Below, one piece after another: positions 15,568 to 23,508 of a DNA stretch of 25,732 bases. The position numbers and the translations under genes are program-made. This DNA is from an uncultured Prevotella sp. GTDB lineage: Bacteria > Bacteroidota > Bacteroidia > Bacteroidales > Bacteroidaceae. Numbering within the stretch: the stretch's first letter is position 1; each line of letters begins with the position of its first letter. Location of the stretch: the NCBI GenBank assembly GCA_900548195.1, contig URJQ01000027.1, positions 1 through 25,732 on the forward strand, written 5' to 3'. The notes under the pieces were generated by a model. That model ran no database searches and had not been told where the DNA came from. It saw nothing but the letters and a program-made list of their open reading frames with translations.

Positions 15568-16650
15568 ATGAAATTGAAAATCGCAGTACTGGCCGGTGAT
15601 GGTATCGGACCGGAAATAATGGAGCAGGGTGTTGCCGTAATGGACGCCGTAGCTCAGAAGTTCGGACATGAAGTTAGTTATAATGAGGCACTCTGTGGTG
15701 CCCATGCCATTGATGAAGTTGGCGACCCATTCCCAGAGGAAACCTTTAAGGCATGTGAGGAAGCCGATGCTGTGCTTTTCGCTTCTGTTGGCGATCCTAA
15801 GTTTGATAATGACCCAACTGCAAAGGTTCGCCCAGAACAAGGACTCCTTGCAATGCGTAAGAAGCTCGGTCTCTTTGCAAATATACGTCCTGTAACCACA
15901 TTCGACTGTCTCGTGCATAAATCACCTCTGAAGGATGAAATCGTTCGTGGAGCTGACTTCATTTGCATTCGTGAACTTACAGGCGGAATGTATTTCGGTA
16001 AGAAGCAGGAGCCTGCAATGAATGAACAACTCGGTACTGAGGATGCTCTCGATACCAATTACTACACTCGCCCTGAAGTGGAGCGCATTCTCAGAGTAGG
16101 CTATCAGTATGCTCGCCAGCGTCGTAAGCACCTTACTGTGGTGGATAAGGCAAATGTGCTCGCATCTTCTCGCCTTTGGCGCAAAGTGGCGCAGGAAATG
16201 GAAAAGGAATATCCTGATGTCACTACCGACTATATGTATGTAGATAATGCTGCAATGCGCATGATACAGGACCCTAAGTTCTTCGACGTTATGGTGACAG
16301 AGAATACTTTCGGTGACATCCTCACTGATGAAGGCTCTTGTATCACAGGTTCGATGGGACTTCTCCCTTCTGCATCTACAGGTTCTTCTACTCCAGTGTT
16401 TGAGCCAATTCACGGCTCATGGCCACAAGGTAAAGGACTCAACATTGCAAACCCTCTCGCTCAAATCCTATCTGTCGCTATGCTCTATGAGTATTTTGAC
16501 CTCAAGGAAGAGGGCGCACTTATAAGAAAAGCTGTTGACGCTTCTCTCGACCAGAATGTCCGTACTCCTGAGATTCAGGTGGAAGGCGGTGCTAAATATG
16601 GCACTAAGGAAGTCGGAGAGTGGATTGTTGACTTTATCCGCAAGGCTTAG
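15568..16650 (+). CDS. leuB: 3-isopropylmalate dehydrogenase (leucine biosynthesis)
   Basis: 360 aa, the normal LeuB length. It oxidises and decarboxylates 3-isopropylmalate with NAD+ in the cytoplasm, the third step specific to leucine. Evidence: the start KIAVLAGDGIGPEI, the substrate loop RPEQGLLAMRKKLGLFANIRP (840s region), RELTGGMYFGKK, the catalytic Lys194 in VDKANVLASSRLWR, and the metal ligands D226 (YVDNAAM), D250 and D254 in NTFGDILTDEGS. The NAD-binding block reads STPVFEPIHGSWPQ. SRLWR and RELTGGMYFG favour LeuB over isocitrate or tartrate dehydrogenases. It stands alone: leuA, leuC and leuD are not in the window. It has its own near-canonical promoter. Confidence 0.95.
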   Translation: MKLKIAVLAGDGIGPEIMEQGVAVMDAVAQKFGHEVSYNEALCGAHAIDEVGDPFPEETFKACEEADAVLFASVGDPKFDNDPTAKVRPEQGLLAMRKKLGLFANIRPVTTFDCLVHKSPLKDEIVRGADFICIRELTGGMYFGKKQEPAMNEQLGTEDALDTNYYTRPEVERILRVGYQYARQRRKHLTVVDKANVLASSRLWRKVAQEMEKEYPDVTTDYMYVDNAAMRMIQDPKFFDVMVTENTFGDILTDEGSCITGSMGLLPSASTGSSTPVFEPIHGSWPQGKGLNIANPLAQILSVAMLYEYFDLKEEGALIRKAVDASLDQNVRTPEIQVEGGAKYGTKEVGEWIVDFIRKA

Positions 16651-16765
16651 TCCGTGGGTATTCATTTCGCTTTATGCTTCTTGGATATCCTGATGAGCAA
16701 GCGGATGAGAAGGCTGTCGGCAGTAATTATTGACAAGCAATAACCCACAATTCCCAACTGAAATA

Positions 16766-17488
16766 ATGAGAATACTTATCATAGTAATCACGCTATTCCT
16801 CTCTACGGTCCATGCTTCTGCACAGACCGCACAGGAATGGCGTGATTCCTTGTCCTATCTTTCGCAGCTTATAGAGCGCAATCCTAAGTCGCTCGAATTG
16901 AGAATGAGAAAGGCTGAGGCTAACATTGCTCTCGAACAATGGCAGTATGCTATGGATGAATACTCCAATATTCTTGACCTTTACCCTACGCATCTCGGCG
17001 CTTTCTATTTCAGAGCATTTACAAATGTAAAACTCAGAAGATATGCTTTTGCCCGTCAGGACTATGAGCAGGTGCTGAAATATGCTCCAGAGCATGAAGG
17101 GGCGCTTACAGGTCTTGTGCGTGTGGACCTTGCCGAAAACAAAATGCAGATGGCTTATGATGACGTCAATCATCTGCTGGAACTCCACGGAAAAAATCCG
17201 CAGAATTATATACTGCGTGCAGAAGTGGAAGAGGCGATGGGAAAACTGATGCTTGCTATAGATGATGTCTCCACTGCAATAGAAATGGAAGGTGACAAGA
17301 TTGCTGCCAATCAGCGTCTCGGATATAATGATGACTTTACGCAATATGTGTTGCGGAGAATTGACCTCTATAAGAAGCAGATGGCAAAACTCAAGAAAAA
17401 GTCGGATAAAGAATACAAAACTCTCATTGAGAAAGATCAGAAATTACTAATGTCAAAAGGGCTTCCAAGCCAGATATTCAGGAAATAA
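16766..17488 (+). CDS. Exported TPR-repeat protein
   Basis: 240 aa from the ATG at 16766; a frame-extending ATG at 16730 lacks the signal peptide start and is less likely. A signal peptide (MRILIIVITLFLSTVHASA, then Q) is followed by about four tetratricopeptide-type helical pairs (from about residue 38): LELRMRKAEANIALEQWQYAMDEY, LGAFYFRAFTNVKLRRYAFARQDY, EGALTGLVRVDLAENKMQMAYDDV and QNYILRAEVEEAMGKLMLAIDDV, each ending near a YP, AP or related turn. The C-terminus is Lys-rich. It probably acts as a periplasmic scaffold, but no partner can be named. It lies 115 nt after leuB with no clear promoter or terminator between, and 5 nt before a second exported TPR gene. Confidence 0.75.
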   Translation: MRILIIVITLFLSTVHASAQTAQEWRDSLSYLSQLIERNPKSLELRMRKAEANIALEQWQYAMDEYSNILDLYPTHLGAFYFRAFTNVKLRRYAFARQDYEQVLKYAPEHEGALTGLVRVDLAENKMQMAYDDVNHLLELHGKNPQNYILRAEVEEAMGKLMLAIDDVSTAIEMEGDKIAANQRLGYNDDFTQYVLRRIDLYKKQMAKLKKKSDKEYKTLIEKDQKLLMSKGLPSQIFRK

Positions 17489-17493
17489 GGAAA

Positions 17494-18744
17494 ATGAAAA
17501 TTCTTGCATCTCTTTTTATATTTGTTCTTAATATTTTACCGATGATGGCATTGCCTTCTTCGGTAATTAACTCGTCTCCTGAGACAAAGCAGGAGGCTAA
17601 GGCGCGAAAGAAGGAGGTGAAGAAGCAACTTGAACAAGTTAAGGCTTCATTAAAGTCTGGCAGTAATCTGCAGAGAGTGGAATCTTCCCTTAACAAACTC
17701 TTGCAAGATTCTTTGAATCAAAAGGATGAAAGACTGTATCTTGCTCTGTATGATGTGCTGAAAAAGCAATATCAGCAAGGAAATGAGAAGCTCTTTCTCA
17801 AGCAGAAATATGACACGGCATCTCTCTTTGTCACTGCGAGAAAAATGTTTCTGCTCCTTGACCGCTTTGATTCCATCGACGCTTTGCCAAATGATAAGGG
17901 ACGTATTACGCTCAAATATCGTAAGGAGCATGCCTTTCAACTGTCCCATTTCTATCATAATCTCTACACTGGAGGCATCTATTTCCTGAATCATCAGAAA
18001 TATGATGAGGCGGTACAGTTTATGGATACTTATCTTTCCGCCCCTAATTGGAATCTGTTCTCTGCCATAAAGCTTAGTTCTGACACCACTATTGCCGCTC
18101 ATGCGTCCTCGGTATCATTGGTAGCCGGATATAAGAAAGGAGATTTTCCTGCAGCTCTGAAATATAAAGACCTTGCGCTCAAATATCTTCCGCGCCTTGA
18201 AATCTCCCTCCATTGTCTCTCTGACATTTATTATCAGCAGAATGATTCACTTTCTTATATCAAGTATCTGAGGGTGGGAGTGGATAGTTTTCCTACATCT
18301 ACATTCTTTTTCCCACGCCTTGTAAACTGCTATTGTGATAAGGGGAAATACCAGGATGCACTTTCTCTGACAGAAAAAGTGATGAAGGCAGATACGGCAA
18401 ACATCCTGTTAAGAGTGACACATCAGACACTTTTGCTCAATCTTACAAGGTATGAAGAGTGTATCAACGAAGGTATGGTGCTTCTTTCTCAGAATGATTC
18501 CATTGCTGAAGTGTATTACAATATTGCCCTTGCATACTACAATAAGGCATTGGAAAAGGAGAGTAACACTATGCTTAGTTCCGCGGAACGCACGAAAAAG
18601 GCGAATGCTCTTTACCGCAAATGCCGTCCTTATATGGAAAAATACCGTGCTCTCGCTCCTGATCAAAAAGATAAATGGCGCCCAGTGCTCTACACCATCT
18701 ATCTAAACCTTAATCTGGGCAAGGAATTTTCTGAAATAGAATGA
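17494..18744 (+). CDS. Exported TPR-rich protein of unknown function
   Basis: 416 aa. It starts with a hydrophobic signal sequence (MKILASLFIFVLNILPMMA). A Lys/Glu-rich stretch follows (ETKQEAKARKKEVKKQLEQV), then helical repeats. The better TPR-like ones are in the C-terminal two thirds: SVSLVAGYKKGDFPAALKYKD, FFFPRLVNCYCDKGKYQDALSL and SIAEVYYNIALAYYNKALEKES. The order and spacing match proteins that bind peptides or complexes in the periplasm. It is 5 nt downstream of the other TPR gene, so the two are almost certainly co-transcribed and may act together. I cannot assign a pathway. The repeat element at 18748-18853 begins 3 nt after the stop and probably limits the transcript. Confidence 0.7.
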   Translation: MKILASLFIFVLNILPMMALPSSVINSSPETKQEAKARKKEVKKQLEQVKASLKSGSNLQRVESSLNKLLQDSLNQKDERLYLALYDVLKKQYQQGNEKLFLKQKYDTASLFVTARKMFLLLDRFDSIDALPNDKGRITLKYRKEHAFQLSHFYHNLYTGGIYFLNHQKYDEAVQFMDTYLSAPNWNLFSAIKLSSDTTIAAHASSVSLVAGYKKGDFPAALKYKDLALKYLPRLEISLHCLSDIYYQQNDSLSYIKYLRVGVDSFPTSTFFFPRLVNCYCDKGKYQDALSLTEKVMKADTANILLRVTHQTLLLNLTRYEECINEGMVLLSQNDSIAEVYYNIALAYYNKALEKESNTMLSSAERTKKANALYRKCRPYMEKYRALAPDQKDKWRPVLYTIYLNLNLGKEFSEIE

Positions 18745-18747
18745 TAG

Positions 18748-18853
18748 CTGGTTGTTGGTTGACGGTTTTTGGTTAGAATGTGTATGCCTCTTGCGGGTTT
18801 GTCTCACTATAATACCAATAACCGACAACCAATAACCGATAACCCACAACCAA
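18748..18853 (+). repeat. Intergenic inverted-repeat element, copy 2
   Basis: An element of about 105 bp flanked by imperfect inverted ends: 18750-18772 matches the reverse complement of 18815-18837 at 20 of 23 positions. The core between them (GGTTAGAAT, TGCCTC, TCTCACTATAATACCAA) is shared with 15335-15429 in reverse orientation. Extra GGTTNTTGG-type words extend the right end. It starts 3 nt after a stop codon and reaches to 21 nt before the helicase ATG. It encodes no protein. The ability to fold suggests a terminator-like or miniature mobile element. Confidence 0.75.
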
Positions 18854-18874
18854 CTCCACAATCCCCAACAAACC

Positions 18875-20197
18875 ATGTACAAAGACATCCTCCATAATTT
18901 AGGCATCCAGACACTTAATCCTATGCAGAAGGCAGTGACCGAGGAATGCCAAGCCACCGAACGGGATATCGTAATCCTTTCTCCTACTGGCACCGGCAAG
19001 ACTTTAGCTTACCTTCTTCCACTCCAGGAACAGATAGACCGTGACGATATCAATGTGCAGATGCTCGTAATAACTCCCGGACGTGAACTTGCTCTCCAGT
19101 CTTCCGAGGTGCTGAAGAATATGAAGTGTGGAGTCCGCGGAATGGCTTGTTATGGTGGTCGTCCTGCAATGGATGAGCATCGCCGTATGCGCGATGTAAA
19201 TCCACAGATCGTTTTTGCCACTCCTGGTCGTCTTCTCGATCATCTGGAGAAAGGCAATATCATTTGTGACAATGTCAGATTTCTCGTGATTGATGAATTT
19301 GACAAGTGTCTTGAGATGGGTTTTGCACGTGAGATGAATGCTATTGTCGGCTTCTTGGCTGACGATTGTCGCCGTATTCTCCTTTCTGCCACAGACCTTG
19401 ACGCAATTCCTAATTATGTCAATATGGGACGTACAGCCAAGCTCTCCTTCCTTGTGGATGAAGAGCAGACCAATGACAGGGTGGAGACGTATTTGGTGAA
19501 AAGCGAACAGAAGGATAAGCTTCCTATGCTTTCGCTCCTCCTTTCCGAAGTAAGCAATGAATCTTGCATAGTATTTCTCAATTATCGTGACTCGGTAGAG
19601 CGTGTGTCAGATTATCTGCGTGATAATGGTTTCCCCCACGTTGTCTTCCATGGAGGCCTCGATCAGCGCCAGCGTGAGCAAGCCCTTTATCAGTTTAGTA
19701 ATGGCTCTGTAAATATCATGGTCTGCACAGACCTTGCTTCACGCGGTCTTGACATTCCGTCCATTGGAAGTATCATCCATTATCATCTTCCCCTCGCAGA
19801 GAGTGAGTATATCCATAGAGTAGGACGCACAGCGCGATGGGATGCAAAGGGAAAGACATTTTTCCTTCTTGGTCCTGAAGAGACCGTACCTGAATTTATC
19901 GATGTAAATCCAGAAGAATACGTTGTTCAGACCACTGTTTGCCGTCCGATAATGCCGTCCAGGACGACTCTTTACATCGGAAAAGGTAAGAAAGATAAGA
20001 TTAGTAAAGGCGATATCGTAGGTTTTCTATGTAAGATTGGTGGTCTGAAATCCGCTGAAATAGGTCGTATTGACGTTTATGACCGTTACACATACGTAGC
20101 CATTGATCGTAAGAAATTAGCCTCTGTACTCAAGAATACCGCTGGAGTTAAAATCAAAGGTCAGCGCACTATCTTGGAGGAATGGAGCGGTAAGTAA
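18875..20197 (+). CDS. DEAD-box RNA helicase, DbpA-like, with DEFD motif II
   Basis: 440 aa, two RecA-like domains plus a short C-terminal RNA-binding domain. Visible motifs are a Q-motif-like LNPMQKAV, motif I SPTGTGKT (36-43), Ia TPGRELALQ, Ib TPGRLLDH, motif II DEFD (140-143), III SAT, V CTDLASRGLDIP and VI HRVGRTAR (314-321). The last 75 residues (TTLYIGKGKKDKISKGDIVG, IGRIDVYDRYTYVAID) match the DbpA RNA-binding domain, which in E. coli binds 23S rRNA, so a role in ribosome assembly is likely. The DEFD replacement for DEAD is unusual and may alter ATP turnover. It starts just after the inverted repeat element and is followed after 35 nt by the MltF-type gene, so they may share a transcript. 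Confidence 0.92.
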   Translation: MYKDILHNLGIQTLNPMQKAVTEECQATERDIVILSPTGTGKTLAYLLPLQEQIDRDDINVQMLVITPGRELALQSSEVLKNMKCGVRGMACYGGRPAMDEHRRMRDVNPQIVFATPGRLLDHLEKGNIICDNVRFLVIDEFDKCLEMGFAREMNAIVGFLADDCRRILLSATDLDAIPNYVNMGRTAKLSFLVDEEQTNDRVETYLVKSEQKDKLPMLSLLLSEVSNESCIVFLNYRDSVERVSDYLRDNGFPHVVFHGGLDQRQREQALYQFSNGSVNIMVCTDLASRGLDIPSIGSIIHYHLPLAESEYIHRVGRTARWDAKGKTFFLLGPEETVPEFIDVNPEEYVVQTTVCRPIMPSRTTLYIGKGKKDKISKGDIVGFLCKIGGLKSAEIGRIDVYDRYTYVAIDRKKLASVLKNTAGVKIKGQRTILEEWSGK

Positions 20198-20232
20198 AGC
20201 AGAATATGTGTCTTCGGAATATAATAATCTCA

Positions 20233-21549
20233 ATGCGCATTTCCTCATTATTTATAATAGTTCTATGTATTCTTTCTTCCTGTGACCTCATAAGGGAGAA
20301 AGAACACCCAAATATTACCCCTTGGGGAGAAGTGATAGAGGATGATGACGATGAGAATGCGGAGAAACAAGCAAATGATAGCATTGAGTCCAATCAGATG
20401 TCGCTTGGAGATATTGTCAATGCAGGCGAATTGATAATGCTTACTATGTCCGGACCTGAGACATATTATGAATATCGCGGACATGGACTTGGCTTGCATT
20501 ATCTCCTTTGTGAGAAGTTTGCGCAAAAGTTAGGTGTATCTCTTCGCGTAGAGCAATGTAGAGATACCACAGAGATGATAAAGCGATTGCGCGATGGAGA
20601 GGCTGACATTATTGCCTTTCCGCTTCCTCTTAATGGTGGGAAAACTATAATATCAAAAGCAGGGACAAAGAAAGAATCAAAGGCAAAGAAAGAAACAGCC
20701 CTGGCAAAAGACGAAAAACTGAAAACGAGTTTCAACTATAAAGGTCTGACTCTGTGTGGTGTTCATGATAGTCTCAAGACTTATTCCTGGGCAGTAAACC
20801 AGAGCAGTACGGAGCTTGCTAAAGCTCTCCATTCGTGGTTCAAGGTTTCGATGATAGCCTCCACCCAGCAGGAGATGAAGCGTACCCTCGCCGTGGGATT
20901 CGTCAAGCGCCACATCTATCCGTTTATGCTCAACAGGAAGGATGCGGTAATCTCCCGTTATGACCCGCTTTTCCGCAAGTATGCCGGAGTGGCAAACTGT
21001 GACTGGACCCTTATCGCGGCGCAGTGCTATCAGGAGTCCTGTTTCGACCCTAAGGCCAAGTCATGGGCTGGAGCGTGCGGACTCATGCAGATAATGCCTT
21101 CCACGGCAGACCATCTCGGACTGCCTCGTGCCCAGATCTACGAGCCGGAGGCAAACATACATGCCGCCTGTCGCTATATGGCGGAGCTGCAGGGCAGGTT
21201 TGCTGATGTTCCAAACCGGCAGGAACGCCTGCATTTCGCTCTCGCGTGCTATAATGGAGGTTATAATCACATCCGTGATGCAATGGCTTTAGCAAAGAAA
21301 TACGGCAGAAACCCGCAGCGATGGGCGGAAGTACGCGAGTTTGTCCTCGGACTGCAGACACCCCAGTATTATAATGACCCTGTAGTGAAATATGGATATA
21401 TGCGTGGTTTCGAGACGGCAGACTATGTCAATCGCATTATAGACCGCTGGAATCAGTATCGTGGAGCGACGAAAGGAAGATATGGTTCGGGCGTCAATGC
21501 CCAGCCTTTCCGCTCAAAGCGAAAGAATAAGTGGGATAAGGATAAATAA
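20233..21549 (+). CDS. MltF-like lytic transglycosylase lipoprotein with a reduced sensor domain
   Basis: 438 aa from the ATG at 20233, where a lipobox signal peptide (MRISSLFIIVLCILSSC) makes Cys17 the lipid anchor; upstream codons spoil it. An acidic linker (about 30-60) leads to a solute-binding-protein-like part (about 65-140: AGELIMLTMSGPETYYEYRG, GLHYLLCEKFAQKLGVSL, RDGEADIIAFPLPL). A Lys-rich stretch follows at about 142-165, then a short second piece (LKTYSWAVNQSSTELAKALHSWF). The C-terminal SLT domain has the catalytic Glu268 in QESCFDPKAKSWAGACGLMQIMPSTADHLGL (quoted in two known motifs: ES and GLMQIMP) and ALACYNGGYNHI. It should cleave peptidoglycan glycan strands at the outer membrane. 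The solute-binding fold appears to lack most of one lobe compared with E. coli MltF. Confidence 0.88.
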   Translation: MRISSLFIIVLCILSSCDLIREKEHPNITPWGEVIEDDDDENAEKQANDSIESNQMSLGDIVNAGELIMLTMSGPETYYEYRGHGLGLHYLLCEKFAQKLGVSLRVEQCRDTTEMIKRLRDGEADIIAFPLPLNGGKTIISKAGTKKESKAKKETALAKDEKLKTSFNYKGLTLCGVHDSLKTYSWAVNQSSTELAKALHSWFKVSMIASTQQEMKRTLAVGFVKRHIYPFMLNRKDAVISRYDPLFRKYAGVANCDWTLIAAQCYQESCFDPKAKSWAGACGLMQIMPSTADHLGLPRAQIYEPEANIHAACRYMAELQGRFADVPNRQERLHFALACYNGGYNHIRDAMALAKKYGRNPQRWAEVREFVLGLQTPQYYNDPVVKYGYMRGFETADYVNRIIDRWNQYRGATKGRYGSGVNAQPFRSKRKNKWDKDK

Positions 21550-21769
21550 CAGAGTCGTCTTTGGTTCTGTTCAAATCCTTATTATCCTTTCCCTTCCTCA
21601 AGAAAGCAACAACACCTCCAATCTCAATAGCATAATAACAATCAGACCTCAATTCTCTCTTATTCCCTTCTTAAATGCGACAAATCATCAAAATATAGGA
21701 TAAAATGTGTGTTTTTTGATTGCTATTTTGGTCACTTTTTCTTTTTTTGCGAAAAAAAATAAAGAAATT

Positions 21770-21800
21770 CTTGCAGTATGAAAAAAAATATGTATTTTTG
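21770..21800 (+). promoter_or_regulatory. Orphan promoter with no gene downstream on its strand
   Basis: TATTTTTG (21793-21800) matches TAnnTTTG; CTTG (21770-21773) lies 19 nt upstream, one base off TTTG. Transcription would start near 21807 and read toward two hairpins. The next plus-strand gene is at 23686. Confidence 0.55.
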
Positions 21801-21806
21801 CAATCG

Positions 21807-21910
21807 GAATTCAAAAAATGTTATTTGTTGCAAAAAGACAAATACTATAACAGTAACTTTAAACCCAAATCGGTCATTAGGATTTGGGTTTATTGATATT
21901 TTATCAATGA
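21807..21910 (+). ncRNA. Candidate small RNA (about 100 nt)
   Basis: The interval from the predicted start of the orphan promoter to the end of two adjacent stem-loops: AAACCCAAATC (21861-21871) with GATTTGGGTTT (21881-21891), 11 bp, and ATTGATA with TATCAAT (21892-21908). A T-rich run overlaps the second stem. A 10-codon frame (MLFVAKRQIL) opens inside it. I know of no RNA family that matches. Confidence 0.35.
21861..21908. terminator. Pair of stem-loops, possible bidirectional terminator
   Basis: An 11-bp stem with a 9-nt loop is followed directly by a 7-bp stem with a 3-nt loop. On the minus strand it lies about 50 nt after the stop of the redox-protein gene at 21959, and on the plus strand about 310 nt after the transglycosylase gene, so it could end either transcript. 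Confidence 0.5.
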
Positions 21911-21958
21911 TTAGCAGTTTGTGAGCCCCTTACGAAACTTCAGTACTTAATACAAGGA

Positions 21959-22450
21959 CTATTCTGACGCTTCTTTTGAAGCAAGGTACTCAGCGAAGAG
22001 TCTTGCAGCATTCTCCACCTTCTGTGAGCATGGGCGGACACGGTAGTATTCAGCATTACGCTCATCAGGGATGTTGGAGTTTTTTACCACTTTGCAGCCC
22101 TTCATTCCGAGCAGTTCGGCACATATCACAGAACCATTTTCATCCTTGAACTTATTTACGAGACCCTGCACTACAGCATAGCAGTCTGCTTTGCCTTTTC
22201 TGTCATTACCCTCAGTCTGTCCAGCGTCAAGTCCGGCAAGCATCACCATACCGGAAACTGCGCCACACATCATGCGCATTCTGCCGATTCCGCCTCCGAA
22301 GCCTGCGCTTACGCGCTTAGCTATGTCCTCGTCCATGCCGTACAGGTCGGCGAAAGCGAGAAATACAGATTGGCTACAGTTGTAGCCTTGCATAAACAGT
22401 TCTACGGCTTTCTGCACTCTGTCGTCGTGTTTAGTTGTTGTTGTGTCCAT
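21959..22450 (-). CDS. C-GCAxxG-C-C family putative redox-active protein
   Basis: 163 aa cytoplasmic protein. The spaced cysteines that define the family are present: Cys in GYNCSQSVF (about residue 25), MMCGAVSGMVM (about 62), VICAELLG (about 110), GCKVV (about 118) and VRPCSQKVENAARL (about 140). The surrounding helices (HDDRVQKAVELFMQGYNCSQ, FGGGIGRMRMMCGAVSGM) are the usual family pattern. Such proteins are thought to bind metal or carry redox-active thiols, and their reaction is not established. The gene lies 64 nt downstream of a lipoprotein gene on the same strand and may share its transcript. Confidence 0.85.
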   Translation of the reverse strand: MDTTTTKHDDRVQKAVELFMQGYNCSQSVFLAFADLYGMDEDIAKRVSAGFGGGIGRMRMMCGAVSGMVMLAGLDAGQTEGNDRKGKADCYAVVQGLVNKFKDENGSVICAELLGMKGCKVVKNSNIPDERNAEYYRVRPCSQKVENAARLFAEYLASKEASE

Positions 22451-22514
22451 ATTCTGATATTTTTATTTGGTTTATAAAGTTGGTTTTTACGGAGATAGTA
22501 TTGCCCACAGTGAA

Positions 22515-23369
22515 TTACTGTTTCAGATTTTCAATAGCCTTTCTGTCAGCCTCTTGTGCTTTCTTTGTAGCTTCGGCATTGGCAGAGATGGCGTCAGTCT
22601 TGCGGTGGAAACCAATACGATTGTTCTTATACGTGAGAATGAGGGAGTCGCCGCTCAATGAGACAAAATCGAGGGTATCAAAGACTATCTCTTGTTTATG
22701 CTTCTTTCCCATTGCATCAGGAGAAAGCATTTTTGCAGAGACAAGGATAAGTCTTCCGTTCCATGAAAACCATTGCTCATATAGCTTCACCTCAGGATAT
22801 TCCACCGGACTGTCATCGTTCATGCCATTGCCACTATAGACCATTCCTACGGACTGGGCAATATGATTGCGTTTGAGAGAAAAACCGTATTCCCTTGGGA
22901 TTAGATAGAGAGCCTTCTCAGAGTCTGGAAGCTCCTTGATGGCCTTTGCCTCCATGCGTTTTCTCATCTTCTCGCTGAGGTTTTTGAAGTCCTTGAAAGT
23001 AGGCATTACGGGGTAAGTCCAAGTGCCCTTGAGCAAATCCAGATTTATAATCATAGAGGTAGCGGTGGAGTCGTTTTTGTCGATCATTATTCCAATCCAG
23101 TCGCCTATCTCAGGTTTGCCTATGATATGCTTCGCTTTGTAAGCATCAATACAGGAATAAGTGACAGGGTCTTCGCCAGAAAGGGGATAGATTACTACGA
23201 CGCTGTCGTTAGTGCCTTCGCAAGCCAGACCATAAATCATGGAGTCATTGACTATCTGCTTTGACACATCAATCTGCATTATCTGCTCTTCGGAGACCTT
23301 CTGTCTGCCACATGAGAACATCGTTAGAATTAGGGCAAATACTAAGGGGATAAAGTATCTTAAATTCAT
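22515..23369 (-). CDS. Lipoprotein of unknown function
   Basis: 284 aa. The N-terminus MNLRYFIPLVFALILTMFSC is a lipoprotein signal peptide with the lipid Cys at about residue 20 (FSC), so the protein should be anchored in the outer or inner membrane facing the periplasm. The rest is a soluble, mostly beta-rich body (DSVVVIYPLSGEDPVTYSCID, GKPEIGDWIGIMIDKNDST, KLYEQWFSWNGRLILVSAKM) and ends in an Ala/Lys-rich helix (ANAEATKKAQEADRKAIENLKQ in part). I do not recognise the family. It is the first gene of a possible two-gene unit with the C-GCAxxG-C-C protein and has its own promoter at 23403-23410. Confidence 0.75.
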   Translation of the reverse strand: MNLRYFIPLVFALILTMFSCGRQKVSEEQIMQIDVSKQIVNDSMIYGLACEGTNDSVVVIYPLSGEDPVTYSCIDAYKAKHIIGKPEIGDWIGIMIDKNDSTATSMIINLDLLKGTWTYPVMPTFKDFKNLSEKMRKRMEAKAIKELPDSEKALYLIPREYGFSLKRNHIAQSVGMVYSGNGMNDDSPVEYPEVKLYEQWFSWNGRLILVSAKMLSPDAMGKKHKQEIVFDTLDFVSLSGDSLILTYKNNRIGFHRKTDAISANAEATKKAQEADRKAIENLKQ

Positions 23370-23402
23370 TTTCTGCTTTTTGTGTTAATTGAAAAACGCC
23401 TG

Positions 23403-23410
23403 CAAACTTA
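23403..23410 (-). promoter_or_regulatory. Promoter (-7 box) of the lipoprotein gene
   Basis: The minus strand reads TAAGTTTG, matching TAnnTTTG, 33 nt before the ATG at 23369. A second TTTG lies directly in front of it, but not at the -33 distance. Confidence 0.55.
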
Positions 23411-23468
23411 CAAATTTTTCTTTACATACTCCGTTTTATTCCTATTTTTTATGAATTAAAGTGGCAGT

Positions 23469-23502
23469 TTTGTTGTTATTTCGCCAAAAAATGCTATCTT
23501 TG
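23469..23502 (+). promoter_or_regulatory. Promoter of the polysaccharide export gene
   Basis: TTTG (23469-23472) and TATCTTTG (23495-23502), 22 nt apart, close to the usual 19-21. The start would be about 23509, leaving a leader of about 175 nt before the ATG at 23686. It is divergent from the lipoprotein promoter. Confidence 0.65.
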
Positions 23503-23508
23503 CAAGTC

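Larger units (their letters stand above)
21550..21958. other. 409-bp gene-free gap with an orphan promoter and two hairpins
   Basis: No convincing coding frame here. The left half is AT-rich with no clear signal until 21770. There a plus-strand promoter is followed by two hairpins (21861-21891 and 21892-21908). The gene at 21959 is on the minus strand, so the plus-strand promoter has no coding target for about 1.9 kb. Confidence 0.6.

Noticed and set aside
16727..16743. 6-bp stem (TTATTG / CAATAA) between leuB and the TPR gene
   Set aside because: The stem is short and AT-only, without a T run, so it does not qualify as a terminator.
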